Notes: a model not told the origin generated them from the sequence alone. A stretch of 64,000 bases of DNA from Romanomermis culicivorax (GCA_963922205.1 CAWUHX010000360.1:186001-250000); one strand, 5' to 3'. Positions 23,401 through 35,188 are shown, counted from the stretch's first letter. A program made the numbers and translations.

Positions 23401-24379
23401 CAGTCATAATTTTCATCATTTTTCAGTGTATAATGAGCATTTTGTGAGAACAGGCTGTAATAATAATATCAACAACATAAATCTCGATGGACTTTGCGAT
23501 ATTCCACATTGTTTTTGCTACAACAATTGAAAGGGGACGTAAAACTTGAAAACTAAAGCGAAGCTTTTTACAGATGAGTATTCCCCGTTTCGAGATTCGG
23601 CAAACATTTGATCTCAAAAGAAGTCTCGAAAAAATCGGAATCACTGCTCCATTTGATATCTCACACGCCGATTTTTCGAAATTATTGGACAAGCCTAGAA
23701 ACAGCTTCCATATTTCCCAAATGTTACAAACGGCTCATATAAAGGTGAGTGTTTGCATGAATCAGATCATCTAAAAACTTAGCAGACCTTTACTCAGACT
23801 AGTAGATGCAAGTTATACACAAGCTCTTTTCAAGTGCAGTATAAATACTGTTGAATCCAATTTTTTTAAAAAAGTGATACATGATCAAAATCGTTCTGCT
23901 TTGTGCACGTTTCAGGGAGGCTAACTTTTGAAAATCTCATACGGGCTGTGCCCTCAATTTAATGTGATTGGAGTTTAATGGTCGTTCGTGATTTCGAAAT
24001 CGAAAAAAGATTGTGGCAAATCGATCAGAAACTGAAATATGGATTGGATTTGTCGCGGGTTGAGGGTGGTCAGTGTTTCTTTCTACTGATGTATAATCCG
24101 AACACTATTTCAACTGTTTTCGAAAGTCAGATTTTATCATCATAGAGAAAACTTTATATTTAAACTTTCGCCACTTTTAAGGTTGATGAAAAAGGATTCG
24201 AAGCCGCTGGTGCAGTTGCCTTTGATGTGACGGACCGTACGGGCCCCCAAAAACCAGTCAAGCATTTCGTAGCAGATAAGCCATTTCATTTCTACGTGAC
24301 GTACGCATCACATCAACGTTCATCCATGAGATTTGAAACGGTCCTATTTTCCGGCCAGTACATCGGCATTAGTCAATGA
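20482..24379 (+). CDS. Secreted serpin 1 (four exons)
   Basis: Exons 20482-20886, 22285-22737, 23574-23744 and 24182-24379, all in phase 0 with GT...AG introns, give 408 residues, the normal serpin length. Residues 1-18 look like a signal peptide. Serpin landmarks follow: INDYISEATAGQI (helix F region), VMANSVLIKAKW (strand 3A), LSTEYAGVGMYILLPKK, IPRFEIRQTFDL, the hinge DEKGFEAAGAVAF, and the C-terminal DKPFHFYV. Aligning hinge positions puts Arg at P1 (DR|TG), predicting a trypsin-like protease target outside the cell. P14 is Phe and P8 is Val, where inhibitory serpins usually have small residues, so non-inhibitory function is possible. An in-frame ATG at 20296 would add 62 residues, but the paralogue has a stop there, so I use 20482; TTTCAG directly precedes this ATG and could be a spliced-leader acceptor. 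Confidence 0.88.
21031..21120. repeat. AGCT-rich palindromic repeat (family 3), in serpin 1 intron 1
   Basis: Begins CGGTTTCATCAGAGACTAAAG, then CTCCAGCTGAG and CAAGCTGTAGCTTAACTC, then TTATACCATTGCCGTTAAG. The same order of blocks occurs at 43979-44059, 55170-55262 and 60437-60545, and in reverse at 31010-31125. Confidence 0.55.
23210..23460 (+). mobile_element. MITE family 1 in serpin 1 intron 2
   Basis: CTCTGTTTTTCTCTGAATTCC at the left, GATTTTCTGCTAAGCCACA and ATAGGACTGCAAAATAGTG inside, and GAGCATTTTGTGAGAACAGGC at the right. It sits at the same place as the copy at 53888-54143 in the paralogue, so it predates the duplication. Confidence 0.7.
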
Positions 24380-25275
24380 AGTTGTTACTTACAATTTAAA
24401 TCGCAGATGATAGCAAATCGGAGGACATCAGCATCTTTTGTCGCGTTTTTGTCGACGTACAATTGAAACGAGTTTTTTATTATTTACAAAGTTTAAAGTT
24501 GGACTATACAGCATGTACATATAAAACGCGTTTATAAAACCTTGTCGAAAGAAAGATCTGAAAAATAATCAAATGCCAACTAAACTGGTTTCACAATGCT
24601 CAGAAGATAGCAGGGTGTAAGTAATTAGTTTTATGATTTAAAATGTGCCTCTTAATGTCAAGCAAGAAGCATAGATACACAGACATGCGCGCAATCTGCA
24701 TATTGTAAATGTTGATATGCAAAATATAGAAAATTTCTATGTGAACATTATGATTGCTTCATAACATCATGCATTTTTACCACTGATTAGACATAACGAT
24801 TTATTGATTGCTGCAATATTATGATTTATCCTTATAGAACACGAAAAATCAAATGCGGACATCTAATATTTCGGAGGAAAAATAATTTTGGAAATTTTGA
24901 TGTTACTTTTGATCAAGCAGAAGACTCTGAGATAATACTTTAATTATGTCCCGTCATTGATACAAGTTCTTCTGTTATATTATATCCTCTCCGAAGCGAT
25001 ATAAATTCCCCACCCAACATTAAAAGAGAAACGACTGTTCAGAAAATTAGCACAACACATAGATTCTACTTCAAATGCCTCGACTTAACTAGCTTATGTA
25101 TCATCCGATTGGCCAACTCTTAGCTCGATTAAAGCTCCGCCTAAAATAAAGTAAAAAACTGGGTAAAGTTCCCTCATTATCATAGTTCATTCCAGCTGGC
25201 TAACTTTTAGCCCGTTTTTATTTTTCTGTGCCATGACGTTCTTTTTGTTCCAAAGCGTCTTTTGGTTCTATTAAT
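24380..25275. other. Spacer after serpin 1
   Basis: AT-rich non-coding sequence between the serpin 1 stop codon and the DIRS-like reading frame. I see no gene and no clear AATAAA soon after the stop. Confidence 0.45.
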
Positions 25276-26659
25276 ATGTCGTCATTGCATGGTACTCTTT
25301 TAAGCCACCATAGCTGCAGTGTCGTTCGTCATGCATCAGCTCATCGACGTTGTTCCAGGCACAAATCGTCTTCCAGTACATCTAAATCGACTGATTCCGG
25401 AAGTTCTTTAACCATGTGCAGTTCTACTGCAAATTTGTCATCGGATAATCGTCACTTAGCTTCTTTAATCGACAAGAACGATTCTTCTCAGGTTCAGGGT
25501 TCCATTGAACCAATTATTGAAGGTTTCTCCTTAGAGGTTTTTCCTTCCGACAATTTACAACAAGGTTCCATCAAACCTATGACAAATCCGGAACCACTTT
25601 TGATGGTTCGAGATAATGGCTCAGTTCAGTTGGACTCTACTTCTTTGCATTCCATTCTAAAAGACTGTCTGCCTCGTTCCAATAACCGTTCTATTTTGGA
25701 TGACAATTTAAGCCTGGCGTTGGCTGGCCATTTGGTCAATCACAAACGTTCTTGGTCTGCTTCTTCATCTTCCAGCAAAGCAGCTATTCCGACTTTTTCG
25801 GATTCATCTCCTCTTTTCGACAAGTCATTGTGTGGCAGTTTCAAAGATCATGGTCAGAAAAATGGCCTACATGATGCCCTCAGGAAATTATCATCTTTTG
25901 CACCTCAACAATCGTCGGTTCCTGGGTTTGAACCCCCTTCATCTTTTCATGGCAAATCGCTTCAATGTGCCCAAAGTTTTCGTTTCGATTCCAGCACCAG
26001 AAAATTTTCGGATCGCCCTATCCATTCTGGCGATTCCTTCAGGTACCGAGTGAAAGTTTTTAATTTTGCATTTTGCTCAGTCCCACATTCGCTAATTGCT
26101 GACGGCTTAGCTTTTTTCCTTACTAATTGGTCTAGAATGACCTCTGATAGATGGCTATTAAACACAGTGTCTGGCCTACAGATTGAATGGGAAAGCATTC
26201 CACCTAAACAGAAAGTTAGGCCTTCGCTGATCAAATTTTCACCTAAGAACCAGCCTGCAGCATCTAAAGAGTTCCTTTTCCTTTTGTCTAAGGGTGCCAT
26301 TGAACCATACCTTCTTTTGTCGCCCCTTCTGATCTTTATGTATCTCGTTTTTTTTGCTTCCCAAAAAGAATGGTGAAATGCGCCCAGTAATTAATTTGCA
26401 ACCCCTCAATGCTTATGTAAAATATGAGCATTTTAAAATGGAAGGTATCTTTATGCTAAAAGATTTATTGCAATTGGACGATTTTATGGTTAAAATTGAC
26501 TTGAAGGATGCTTACTTTGCTGTTCCTATTCATATAAATGACCTAAAGTTTCTCTGTTTTGAATGGGAAAATCATTTGTATCAGTTTACGTGCATGCCCT
26601 TTGGACTTTCTTCAGCTCCACGAGTTTTTACGAAGTTTCTACTTGTCGTCGAGAGGTAA
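25276..26659 (+). pseudogene. DIRS/PAT-type retrotransposon fragment (gag end and reverse transcriptase)
   Basis: The first frame (25276-26376) is Ser-rich and becomes DIRS-like near its end (FFLTNWSRMTSDRWLLNTVSG, LLSKGAIEP). The frame then breaks near a T8 run around 26348 and resumes at 26354-26659 with the start of a reverse transcriptase: KKNGEMRPVINLQPLNAYV, YEHFKMEGI, VKIDLKDAYFAVPI and MPFGLSSAPRVFTKF, wording characteristic of DIRS-1-like elements. The catalytic YxDD block, RNase H and the tyrosine recombinase expected downstream are not present, so the copy is truncated and dead. DIRS elements integrate with a tyrosine recombinase and are known from nematodes as PAT. Host flanking sequence gives no clear end points. 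Confidence 0.8.
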
Positions 26660-27003
26660 GAGTTTAATCGGTCGAGAATTAGAATGCTATTGGTTTACCA
26701 TTTCTATACATTTGAGTGAAGTCATCCATGGGCATCATTGCATCTAATTTTCATATAGAAAAATTTTACTGTAGTTGATGCCACGTGAAGGACAAAATGC
26801 ACGATGCTGCTGAATATACTTTTCCACAGACATGGAAAATTTTTTAATGAGAAAGAAAGAAAATCCAATATTACAAAAGGAAATTTTTTCAACTTTAAGC
26901 GAAGTTCTCAAAAATCTAGTCCGCTCCGTTTTCTAGCTTGGCATCTATCTAAGCAAGTATATTCTTCTTTTTTCAGCCCCATCAGGGCATTTTCTAATAA
27001 ACT

Positions 27004-27294
27004 AGTTTTTATCTATTCTAGAAGAACAAGTCTGTTAGATCAGCAGATGAATCAACCACTGATTATTACCAGTGTTGGAAATGCAGAAAATTGGGAGCTG
27101 TCCATGGACGAACAATTTTTAAAAATAATTGTCTAACAAGAAATCCAGAAACCGGTCATTCTGAACTTTGTGCTCCAATCGACCCAATAACTTTAGAGAC
27201 CTTAACGTTGACCAAGAATATAATAAAAAGGGCGGGAAATGGGACCATGCCAATCAGAGCATACAGTGAAGACCTGGCTGAACTTCCACAATAG
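27004..27294 (+). pseudogene. FLYWCH-like zinc-finger fragment, probably from a Mutator-type transposon
   Basis: A frame of about 88 codons ends at the TAG at 27292. It contains YYQCWKCRKLGAVHGRTIF, then TRNPETGHSELCAPI: a C-x2-C pair followed by His and Cys about 25 and 29 residues later. Such a module, with Tyr-Tyr before the first Cys and NPE.H before the last ligands, occurs in FLYWCH domains of helminth proteins and MULE transposases. No transposase core is visible here. The family call is tentative. Confidence 0.4.
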
Positions 27295-27394
27295 TATATT
27301 GATCCTGGCTTTGCTAATCAAATTCAGTTGGCTTCACCTGCATTTCAATCAGTTCGGTCATCTCTTTGCCAGTAAGTTTAATAAATTGCGGTGG

Positions 27395-28833
27395 TGTCAC
27401 ATTAAGTAGAGGTGGAGCCATGTCACATTAAATGAAGTGGGTGATCAGTCACATTGATGAGTAAACCTCATACCATATTCCATAGGAAATATGGTCATGT
27501 CACTGGAAGTGGCATGCTGTGACCCCGTTGGGTGGCTTTGTTAGATTATCTACTTCGGGAACCTAACCCAGCTGGTACTACCACAGGTAAACCTATGGTT
27601 TACCTCGGCCTTGTCCTTGGGTTATGCTGTAGAATAATGGACAACCCGGCCGGGTCAGGGGTGCCAATCCCTAGTCCTCATTCACTGGGAATGAGGGACG
27701 GTGCCATTCGCAGAATGGCATACTGTAGGGTACCCGATTGTTAACCTAAATCCCCTTATTGGCCCTGACCTTAAGGGTCTGAGGGCTTTCTCAACTGAGG
27801 GTACTTCCAAGGGGAACTAGCTTAGGGGAGACTCCCACAAATATACCCTCAACAATAATAACCCCTGAGAAGACTCACTAAATCCTCTTCTCAAAGTACT
27901 GGGCGCTAGGCGATGGGTCCTGGGATCAAAGCGAGGGTCCTACGGATGGCAGTGAGCGGGTACGGGAATCGGGAGTGATTCGGCGTAAGTGGTAATGCGG
28001 CTGCGGTTCGGCAGGCGGCAATATCAAGCGTTTCCTGGGGGAGAGCGATGGGGGTTCTCGATCAATGGCAACGGGTGGTGAACTCCAACGGTTGGGTTAC
28101 TGTAGCAGGCCAGGTAGAGAAGACCAGAGGCGAGAATATGCAAATTTTATTTGATGAGCGGCGAATGCAGTAGACAATATAAAAATATAATAATCGACGA
28201 GCAGCAGACGCGAAACGCAGGATAAAACGCAACAAGACGATTAGAGTCAAAGACAAGACACAACACCAAAATGGCAAAACAAGCCCTTTTAAAGGGCTCC
28301 ATAAACTACAGTATGCCTTGGGCGGAGTTAACACTCCCCCAAGCTAACTTCTGCAGCAGAAATCGCTGCAGAAGATGCCTATGGTCACATAGACATTTTC
28401 CAGTTCACAACATTAAGCATTGGGGCGAGTTTTCACTCTCCATGCCTAACATAGGAACATCAACTAGTGAGAATTTCAAACTAGTCGTTTCACATTGTGA
28501 AACGTCACTAGTTTTTACTGATAAGAGGTGCACGTTGTGCTCCAATTACAGCGATGAGCTCGGAGAGCTTATCTCTAATGGAAATTCTCGACTAGTGGGT
28601 ACATACCGTAGTCTACGTGTATAACAAAATAATAAATTGAAACGGAAATAAAATATGCGCAAATGAAACAGAAATGAAACATAAAAAGTACACACATAAA
28701 TTGCATGTAAAAATTATAAAAACGAAACGTAAAATTAATGTAAATTACTGTAACACAAAATGTAACAAAAAACATAATGAAAAATTGTGATTTGAATCAC
28801 GTGACATTTGATGAAATTCGTCGGCAAGTGACA
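27395..28833 (-). mobile_element. Solo LTR, copy 2, inverted
   Basis: About 1439 bp, starting TGTCAC and ending GTGACA, and collinear in reverse with the element at 4503-5930 (shared blocks include CTCCGCCCAAGGCATACTG and GGAGACTCCCACAAATATAC, read on one strand or the other). The flanking four bases are GTGG and GTGA, an imperfect target duplication. No internal retrotransposon sequence is attached. Confidence 0.75.
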
Positions 28834-29634
28834 GTGAGAAGTATGCAAATTAAGCAATTAAGTGTTTAATGTAACTTCAGGGCCAGTGCCATCAATCTGA
28901 TCCCTATCCATGATACAAATAACTTGCCATTGGAGTATCAACTGACCCTAAGTAGAAGAGAAGCCCATGATCGGGATCCGAATGAGCCCAGGGTTCATGT
29001 TGCATAATGAAGTTGGTTTATCGATTTTTGCCTCCAATCTGGATTTGAGAATTTTGCACAAGTTTGAATATTAGATAGCCGATGAAATGTTCGAAATGTG
29101 TCCCTCAATGTTTGCTCGAGTGCATTTGTGCAAAGTGAAGGTAAGAATAAAACATTCATATTGCACATTTGACAGTTAATTGGGATTAAATGGAAATAGG
29201 CTTGTTTATAGGAAAGGTTGCTGCCTGCCATGTGGCGAAAGTTCTATAAGACCCTCCATGCTGGTCGTCTAATGTCCATGATTAGCCATAGGATTATGCT
29301 CAACTGCAAGGGTCATCAAATGGTTAGACATCCTAGACATCAGGTGGCTCCAGCCAGGAACGGTCATGTGGCCTTTCATGCTCTGTTACTTTGCCTCACT
29401 CATGCTCTACTTTTAATTTACTCTACTGTCTGTGATTTGGTCCTAAATGTATAATAATTTTTATTCATTTAACCATTTAGCAATTGTCTGCTGTTATGGA
29501 TTACTTCCAAATAAAAGTCATCAAATGTATGAACATTTTCTAACAATTCTCTGAAATAAAATTATTCTGCTCTATGGTAATCAGGGTCGAATTAGCAAAT
29601 TTATTCTTGATTTTGGAATTGTTTTGGAATTTGA

Positions 29635-29790
29635 AAATTTTTAAATTTTGAAATTTTTTAAAATTCTGAAATTTTGAAATTTTGAAATTTTAAAATTTTT
29701 AAAAATTTTGAAATCCTGATATTTTTAAAAATTTTGAAATTTTGAAATTTTAAAAAATTTTGAAATTTTGAAATTTTTTAAAATTTAACA
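29635..29790. repeat. Low-complexity AAATTTTG/AAATTTTT tract
   Basis: About 155 bp made almost only of GAAATTTT and AAAATTTT units with a few substitutions; a decayed short tandem repeat. Confidence 0.75.
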
Positions 29791-31009
29791 GGTCGAATTG
29801 TTTTTCAAAATGTAACAAGAAATGGATGTCTTTTCCATTTTGAGCAATGATTAATACGAAATATTCAACAATTTTGCTTAATGCCACTCTATGAAATCGA
29901 AATTTCTGATCTAAAAAAGTGGTGTTGCTTGGTAGAATCATTGGCATTATTGACCTTGTCCTCGAAACGAGGCAAAATTGGCTATGAAATCGGAATCGGA
30001 AAAGCAAATTCATGATGCACTAAAGCATGTTTCGAGGAATTGGGAATTGGGAATCTTATCCATTTATTGAGGAATCAGGAATTTAAAGGAATTGGGACTT
30101 TCGAAGAATCGGGATGTTCGAGGGATACCGATACAAGGATAGGATGTATCTACTTGGATAATTTAAAGTTTAGACACCGTGATCTAGCAAGTCTTTCAAA
30201 GGGAACACTTTTTTTCTTGCTTTTCTATAAATATTGATAGTTTTTAATAAATGATTTCTTGTAAAACCTTCTAAATGTCATAATCAAGTGGATTCAAGTC
30301 AGAGAATCAGTTGTCTTCATCAAGTTTCTGAAAATCAGGCAAATTGTGACTGATGCCATTGACATTCTGTACATTTAAGCTTGTTATGTTTACTTCTCTG
30401 CTTAGGTCAAAAGACGTCAGCAATATAACTCAAGTCCTATTGGCTTGTATTCAACCGACTACTGTAGGTCACTCAAAGGAGCTTCCTATTAGTAATCAAC
30501 TAAACACAGTGCAACAGTTCTTAAGCAGAAATAAACACAACCTTCAGTCACTAATAAGTAACTGGAAACTCTAACTCTTGCAATCGAAGGGCACTCAGGG
30601 TCTCTTCAGATGCCTCTTAAAGGTTCACACAAGTAAAGAGAACGCAATACAACAATATCCAAAGGAGCTGGGGCTTTACCTTGGATTTGGATCCCGTGTA
30701 AGACAACTCCGGCTTCCGCTTATTGCGCAAGTAATATAATAATAAAATAGTAAACAATAATAATAATATTATTATTCAAATATGTGTGTCGGGCTGTTGA
30801 GGCTCCCCTTTATTGGGCGTAAAAGGAATAATATAAAAGAAACGGATGCAACTCACCCATGACACACCAAAGTATGAGAATGATAAACATTGCTCTTTTT
30901 GGTCGAATCCTAACTTTGTTGATTCACCAATTTTGCATAGATGTGGGATTACTACTACCGTAAGTACATCCACAACAAGCTTAACTTTCTTGACATGTTT
31001 TGTGTGCAT

Positions 31010-31125
31010 GAGTTAAGCTACAGCTGAGCTACAGCTTAATGGCAATGGTATAACACACAGAGTTTAAGCTACAGCTTAAGCTGCAGCTCAGCTGGAGCTT
31101 AAGTCTCTTTGGTGAAACTGGTCCC
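31010..31125. repeat. AGCT-rich palindromic repeat (family 3), reverse copy
   Basis: CTACAGCTGAGCTACAGC, TTAATGGCAATGGTATAAC, CTGCAGCTCAGCTGGAGC and CTTTGGTGAAACTGGTCC: the reverse order of the blocks seen in the serpin introns. The repeated AGCT palindromes could form hairpins. Confidence 0.55.
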
Positions 31126-31154
31126 TGGTTAGTAGAGATAAAATGGATTCAAGA

Positions 31155-31310
31155 TTTTCAATCTTCCGCATCTGGATCCAGATCCAGGTAATCAACTTGC
31201 ATTCATCCAGTTCCAGATCAGGGTAATTGGAAATGAGTTCCATGGATCCGGATCCATATCCAAGTAATAAGGTTCACTATATATGGATCCGGATCCAGGT
31301 AGTAACAATC
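31155..31310. repeat. Imperfect repeats of a GGATCCGGATCCA motif
   Basis: Four related units: CTGGATCCAGATCCAGGTAA, CAGTTCCAGATCAGGGTAAT, ATGGATCCGGATCCATATCC and ATGGATCCGGATCCAGGTAG, spaced about 40-45 bp apart. Related GATCCAGCA wording is found in serpin intron 1. Confidence 0.55.
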
Positions 31311-32364
31311 TATTATACAGCTGTTGTGATTATGCAGGCATTATAATTCAGGTGTCTTTAGATAATTCTGTTGAAGTGTTAATCAGATGCATAATATCTG
31401 CTGTGTAAAGCTACACAACTTCAAGAATGTAAATTACTGTAGCAATCTGCATGGTGAATCAATTAAACTTATGTAATGCAAAGTTGTGAATATTGAACAA
31501 AAACTTCATCCTCCTTTGAGTCTAATCTACACTGTGAGGAAAAAATCTGCACTTTCATAACATGAATTCATGCAATGCTGCATCACTCTCGCTGACATAT
31601 GAGTGAGAGGCTGTGAGACCCCAAACTGTTCTAACATCTGCAGCTTTAAAATAATCGATTTTGCTGGGACCAAAAACAGGAAAAAAAATCCCAAATCGCC
31701 TAGAAATTCCACTGGTGACATCTTTATGATCAGTTTAAGTAAAAAAAACTAGGGACAGCATTTAATTTATCTTTCATTCTGGTGCGAAGCGCCTCCAAAT
31801 TTTTTGTAGTTATACTCTAGCACGCTGGTAAATGAATGTCTTCAAAACTTATTCCATGGATAAGGTTCAATTTTTATGTCTAGAATGATGTTCTGACTTG
31901 AGCAATCAGATGATGTTTTTAGTCAGCTAACCAGCAAAAAAATCAGTTTGATGCAAAGGATGTTCAATAAATTCAGGCGAAAACAGTAAGAATCATAATT
32001 CAGGCGCATAACGCCAAAAATTTCTATGGATTTTGATATTACAGTGGTGAAAAATGAACTCAGTCAACAGTTTTTTCCTGAATAAGCAGTACAATTTTCA
32101 GTCAATTAAACCACTTTCCATATTAGAACAGAATGAAGAAATCATATCGAAAGCATGCTAGTACAACTCAAAAATCTAACCAGCAACAAAAAATTTAGAT
32201 TCTTTAAATCTTGGTTTTCGTCGAATAGATGAAGATCATAGATTAAAATATCAAAAATCGTCAACTAAACAATAAGGTGGGACGTTCAAGGTTGTGAAAG
32301 AATCGTCTGAAACAACAACATTCGAACTGCTTTGAATGCCCATCTTCTTCTTCCTAGTCTTAGT

Positions 32365-35165
32365 CCTGCTAAATGGCAGGGTCCGCTTGTGGGCATGCCC
32401 ATCTCGACTTGGCCTGGTCCTGGGCGTCTTCCATGGCTGGGCCCACGTTTGGCATGTCTTGGTCAATGCCGTCCATCCAGTGTTTCTTTGGTCTTCCTCG
32501 TGGCTGTTGGCCCTGCCAGTTCAGTCGCATCACTGTCCCTGCCACTGAGTTCTCATCGCTTCTTATTATGTGTCCACACCACCGTAACCTTCCTTCTCGC
32601 ATCTTTTCTGTAATGGGTGCCACACCCATGCGCCTTCAAATGCCATCATTAAGAACATGGTCGAATCTTGTCAAGCCAAGGGCCCATCATAGCATTCTCA
32701 TTTCCATAATGTGGAGTGCCTGTTCATGCTTGGAGCTGGCTGGCCAACATTCCAACCCATAGAGGGCGACAGGATGGACCATGGTCTTGTAGACTTCAGC
32801 CTTAAGCTGGATTGGCATCCTGCAGTCACAAAGAATGCCAGTGACCTGGTGCCACTTCACCTAGGCCACATTGAAGTGGGCCCTTGCATCTGGGAGTGTA
32901 TCACCTTCACTGCCGATGATGGAGCCAAGGTACTTAAATTGTGTCGTTTTCTTTAGTTCTTCTGCACTGATATTGATGGTTCCATCAGTTTGCAGGCCAC
33001 ATTCCATATAGTTGGTCTTCTTGATGTTTGTTAGGCACCCTGTTGATAGCAAGCTGCATCGGGAAATCGCCATGCAAATCGAGGAATAGGATGACCAGTG
33101 GCGCAGACATTTGCATAGAAATGGAGCACCACAGAAACACCAAAAAAGTGATAGTGATTCATTCATTGTCATATTTTATATTTTTCAATAATTTATGCTG
33201 GCGTCTGGTAAAACCTTTACCCACCCAACTAGTATTTATTTGCATTATATAGTGGTGTAACCACATTTTTTAAATATTCGTCAGATATTATTGTTTAATC
33301 TATTGTTTACTATTTAAATTCAACCAATCGTCTGGCGGAAAGGGCCACAAACCCAGGCGCCCACTTGCTGACTGCAAGCTCAGGAAAACCTGTCAAGGGA
33401 TCCTGCAGGTAAGTCTATCCCCAAGGGGATACATTTCTCTCCTAGGAGACTGTGAGGGCTCTGTTGTGAGGCCCCTCTATTAAAGTAAGTTTCTCTTTGT
33501 TGTTGCCAGATCTGGGGGAACTAGACTGTTGCACTATCTCTGAGGCTTAGCCAAGGAACTAGTTCTAACAGGTCAGTTCAGACCAGCACCAATCTTTTCT
33601 TACACCCTAAGGAAAGACCTACAGAACAAGTGGTGGCTTTTAACTCCTCATAACAGAACTTCATAGTCAGACTAGGAGAAAGGAATATCCTCCAGGTTTC
33701 TACAGAAAGTTAGCAGGATTTAAAATGCCTAATGAAAGGATACCGAGAGGTAATACTTTACATAGATGGTGATCTGGGTGGTGACCCAGAGTGGCGAGTG
33801 CTGGGAATCTACTCAATTTGGGAGACGGGGATCAGCAACAGCATGCTGCCCTGGACCCAGTGATTCCAGATCAGTCTCCTGCGAGGGTACAGCCATTGCA
33901 ACAACAGGCAATGCATTTTATGCCCCAGGCTGTGAGTGTGCCATTTTATGCCACAGGATGTGGGCAGCCTCAATCCATTCTCATCTAATCAGTTGCTTCA
34001 TTGCTGCATTTGGTGCTGGAGTTCTTGCCGTTCTTCATCCACCAGAAGGACGTCATCGGCATAAAGTAGGGACCAGGGGTGTGGTGTTTGGAGGTCAGCT
34101 GTTGCCGTGTCCATGCAGGGGACAAAGAGCAGGGGTGAGAGAGCCGACCCCTGGTGAATGCCGACATTGATGTCAAAAAGTGGTGATATGCCTACAGGGC
34201 ACCTGATGGCACTAGTGATGCTATGGTACAGCAGCTTGACCCATTGGATGTAGGTTTCAGGAACATTGTGCGATCGTAGGGCCTGCCAAATTAGTTCGTG
34301 GGGGATCTGGTCGAACGCCTTTTCCAGGTCCAGAAAGGCCATATGGACTGGCTTGTTCTTCTCCCAGTACCTCTCCATGAGCAGCCTGACAGCATGGATG
34401 GCGTCTGTCATTCCACATCCCTTCACAAAGCCACACTGGTTTGGCGTGATATTGATAATCTTGCAGAGCCTCACATCAAGGACCCTCTCGAAGATCTTTA
34501 TCACATGGCAGAGGTAGTGGATTGGCCAGTAATTGGAGCACTCCAGAACGTCGCTTTTGTCCTTCCATATTGGCACCGTAATACTGGTTATCCAAACTGG
34601 CGGGACTGTGTCCTCTTCAGTGATGTGGTTGAAGAGGCTGGCTAGAATGTTGGCTCCTCAATGACCAAGGATCTTCCACACTTTGGTTGGGATGTCATCA
34701 GGTCCAGTGGTCTTGCCATTCTTCATCCTCTTAACTGCAGCTTCAACTTCATCTGTGGTGTTTAGGGGGACTGGTCCGGGGATTGGGTTGGCGCTTTGAA
34801 TAGACGCGTGGAGAAATTCTTCATTGCAGATACCTGAGAAGTAGTCCCTCCATCATTTGAGAGTGGCATGAGGGTCCCCTAGAACCTGGTGGCTGCCGTC
34901 TTTGATGAGCTTGACTTGGCCAATATCCTGTGTTGCTCGGTGTCATGCACTGGCCAGGCGGTAGATCATGTTTGATCCTTCAGGCTTGCCCAGCTCTTTG
35001 TACAGCTGGTCAAAGTGTGCGGCCTGTCACTGCCACTGCTCATTTTGCTGCCGATTTGAGGTTATTGTACTGTTGACAGTCCCCATCAGTGCGAGAATTG
35101 TGCCACGCCTTCAATGCCTGCTTCTTTTCCTTGACTGCCACTTGTAATTCTTCTGATAAGTGTGG
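32365..35165 (-). pseudogene. RTE-type LINE B, reverse transcriptase and C-terminal part
   Basis: Read on the minus strand from 35165 downward. An opening segment (ELQVAVKEKKQALKAW) leads into a reverse transcriptase. The longest clean frame, 34576-33998 (192 residues), has the palm motifs FLDLEKAFDQIPHEL (about 81-95), GIHQGSALSPLLF and LYADDVLLVDE (YADD at 172-175). Later frames give QFKYLGSIIGSEGDTL (near 32930) and, at 32629-32369, EKMREGRLRWCGHIIR and QPRGRPKKHWMDGI, the usual C-terminal block of RTE-like LINE polyproteins. Frame breaks separate the pieces, so the element is inactive. Its endonuclease part is displaced to 38943-39445 by the Ty3/Gypsy insertion. Plus-strand frames across this interval are antisense shadows. 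Confidence 0.85.
33173..33770. other. Unassigned stretch within LINE B
   Basis: Between the YLGS block (32.9 kb) and the YADD block (34.0 kb), this part does not read as LINE protein on the minus strand and is lower in similarity to the family. It may be a later insertion. No gene is seen. Confidence 0.3.
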
Positions 35166-35188
35166 TCGAGTATGCAAATTCAGATACT

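Larger units (their letters stand above)
17570..24379 (+). repeat. Segmental duplication, copy 1 (serpin segment)
   Basis: This stretch is collinear with about 40070-55089 and includes the 5' flank, promoter, exons and introns of a serpin gene. Clear anchors include ATGAAAAAGAAATCCTACAC here against CGAAAAAAGAACCTTACAC, the CATGAATCACATTACG block (18838 and 41331), the promoter, and all four exons. The copies differ mainly by element insertions and deletions. The left boundary is approximate. Confidence 0.8.
28834..32364. other. Repeat-rich non-coding stretch
   Basis: No gene recognised. It contains low-complexity AAATTTTGAAATTTT sequence (29635-29790), an ATT-rich microsatellite (about 30735-30780), an AGCT-rich repeat (31010-31125) and GGATCC-containing repeats (31155-31310). 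Frames of 60-90 codons near 29218, 30353 and 30776 have no recognisable features. Confidence 0.45.

Noticed and set aside
32332..32762. Plus-strand frames of 93 and 129 codons
   Set aside because: Shadows of the LINE B C-terminal block (RGRPKKHW) on the minus strand.
33766..34576. Plus-strand open frames of 134 and 115 codons
   Set aside because: They lie antisense to the LINE B reverse transcriptase, which reads clearly on the minus strand.
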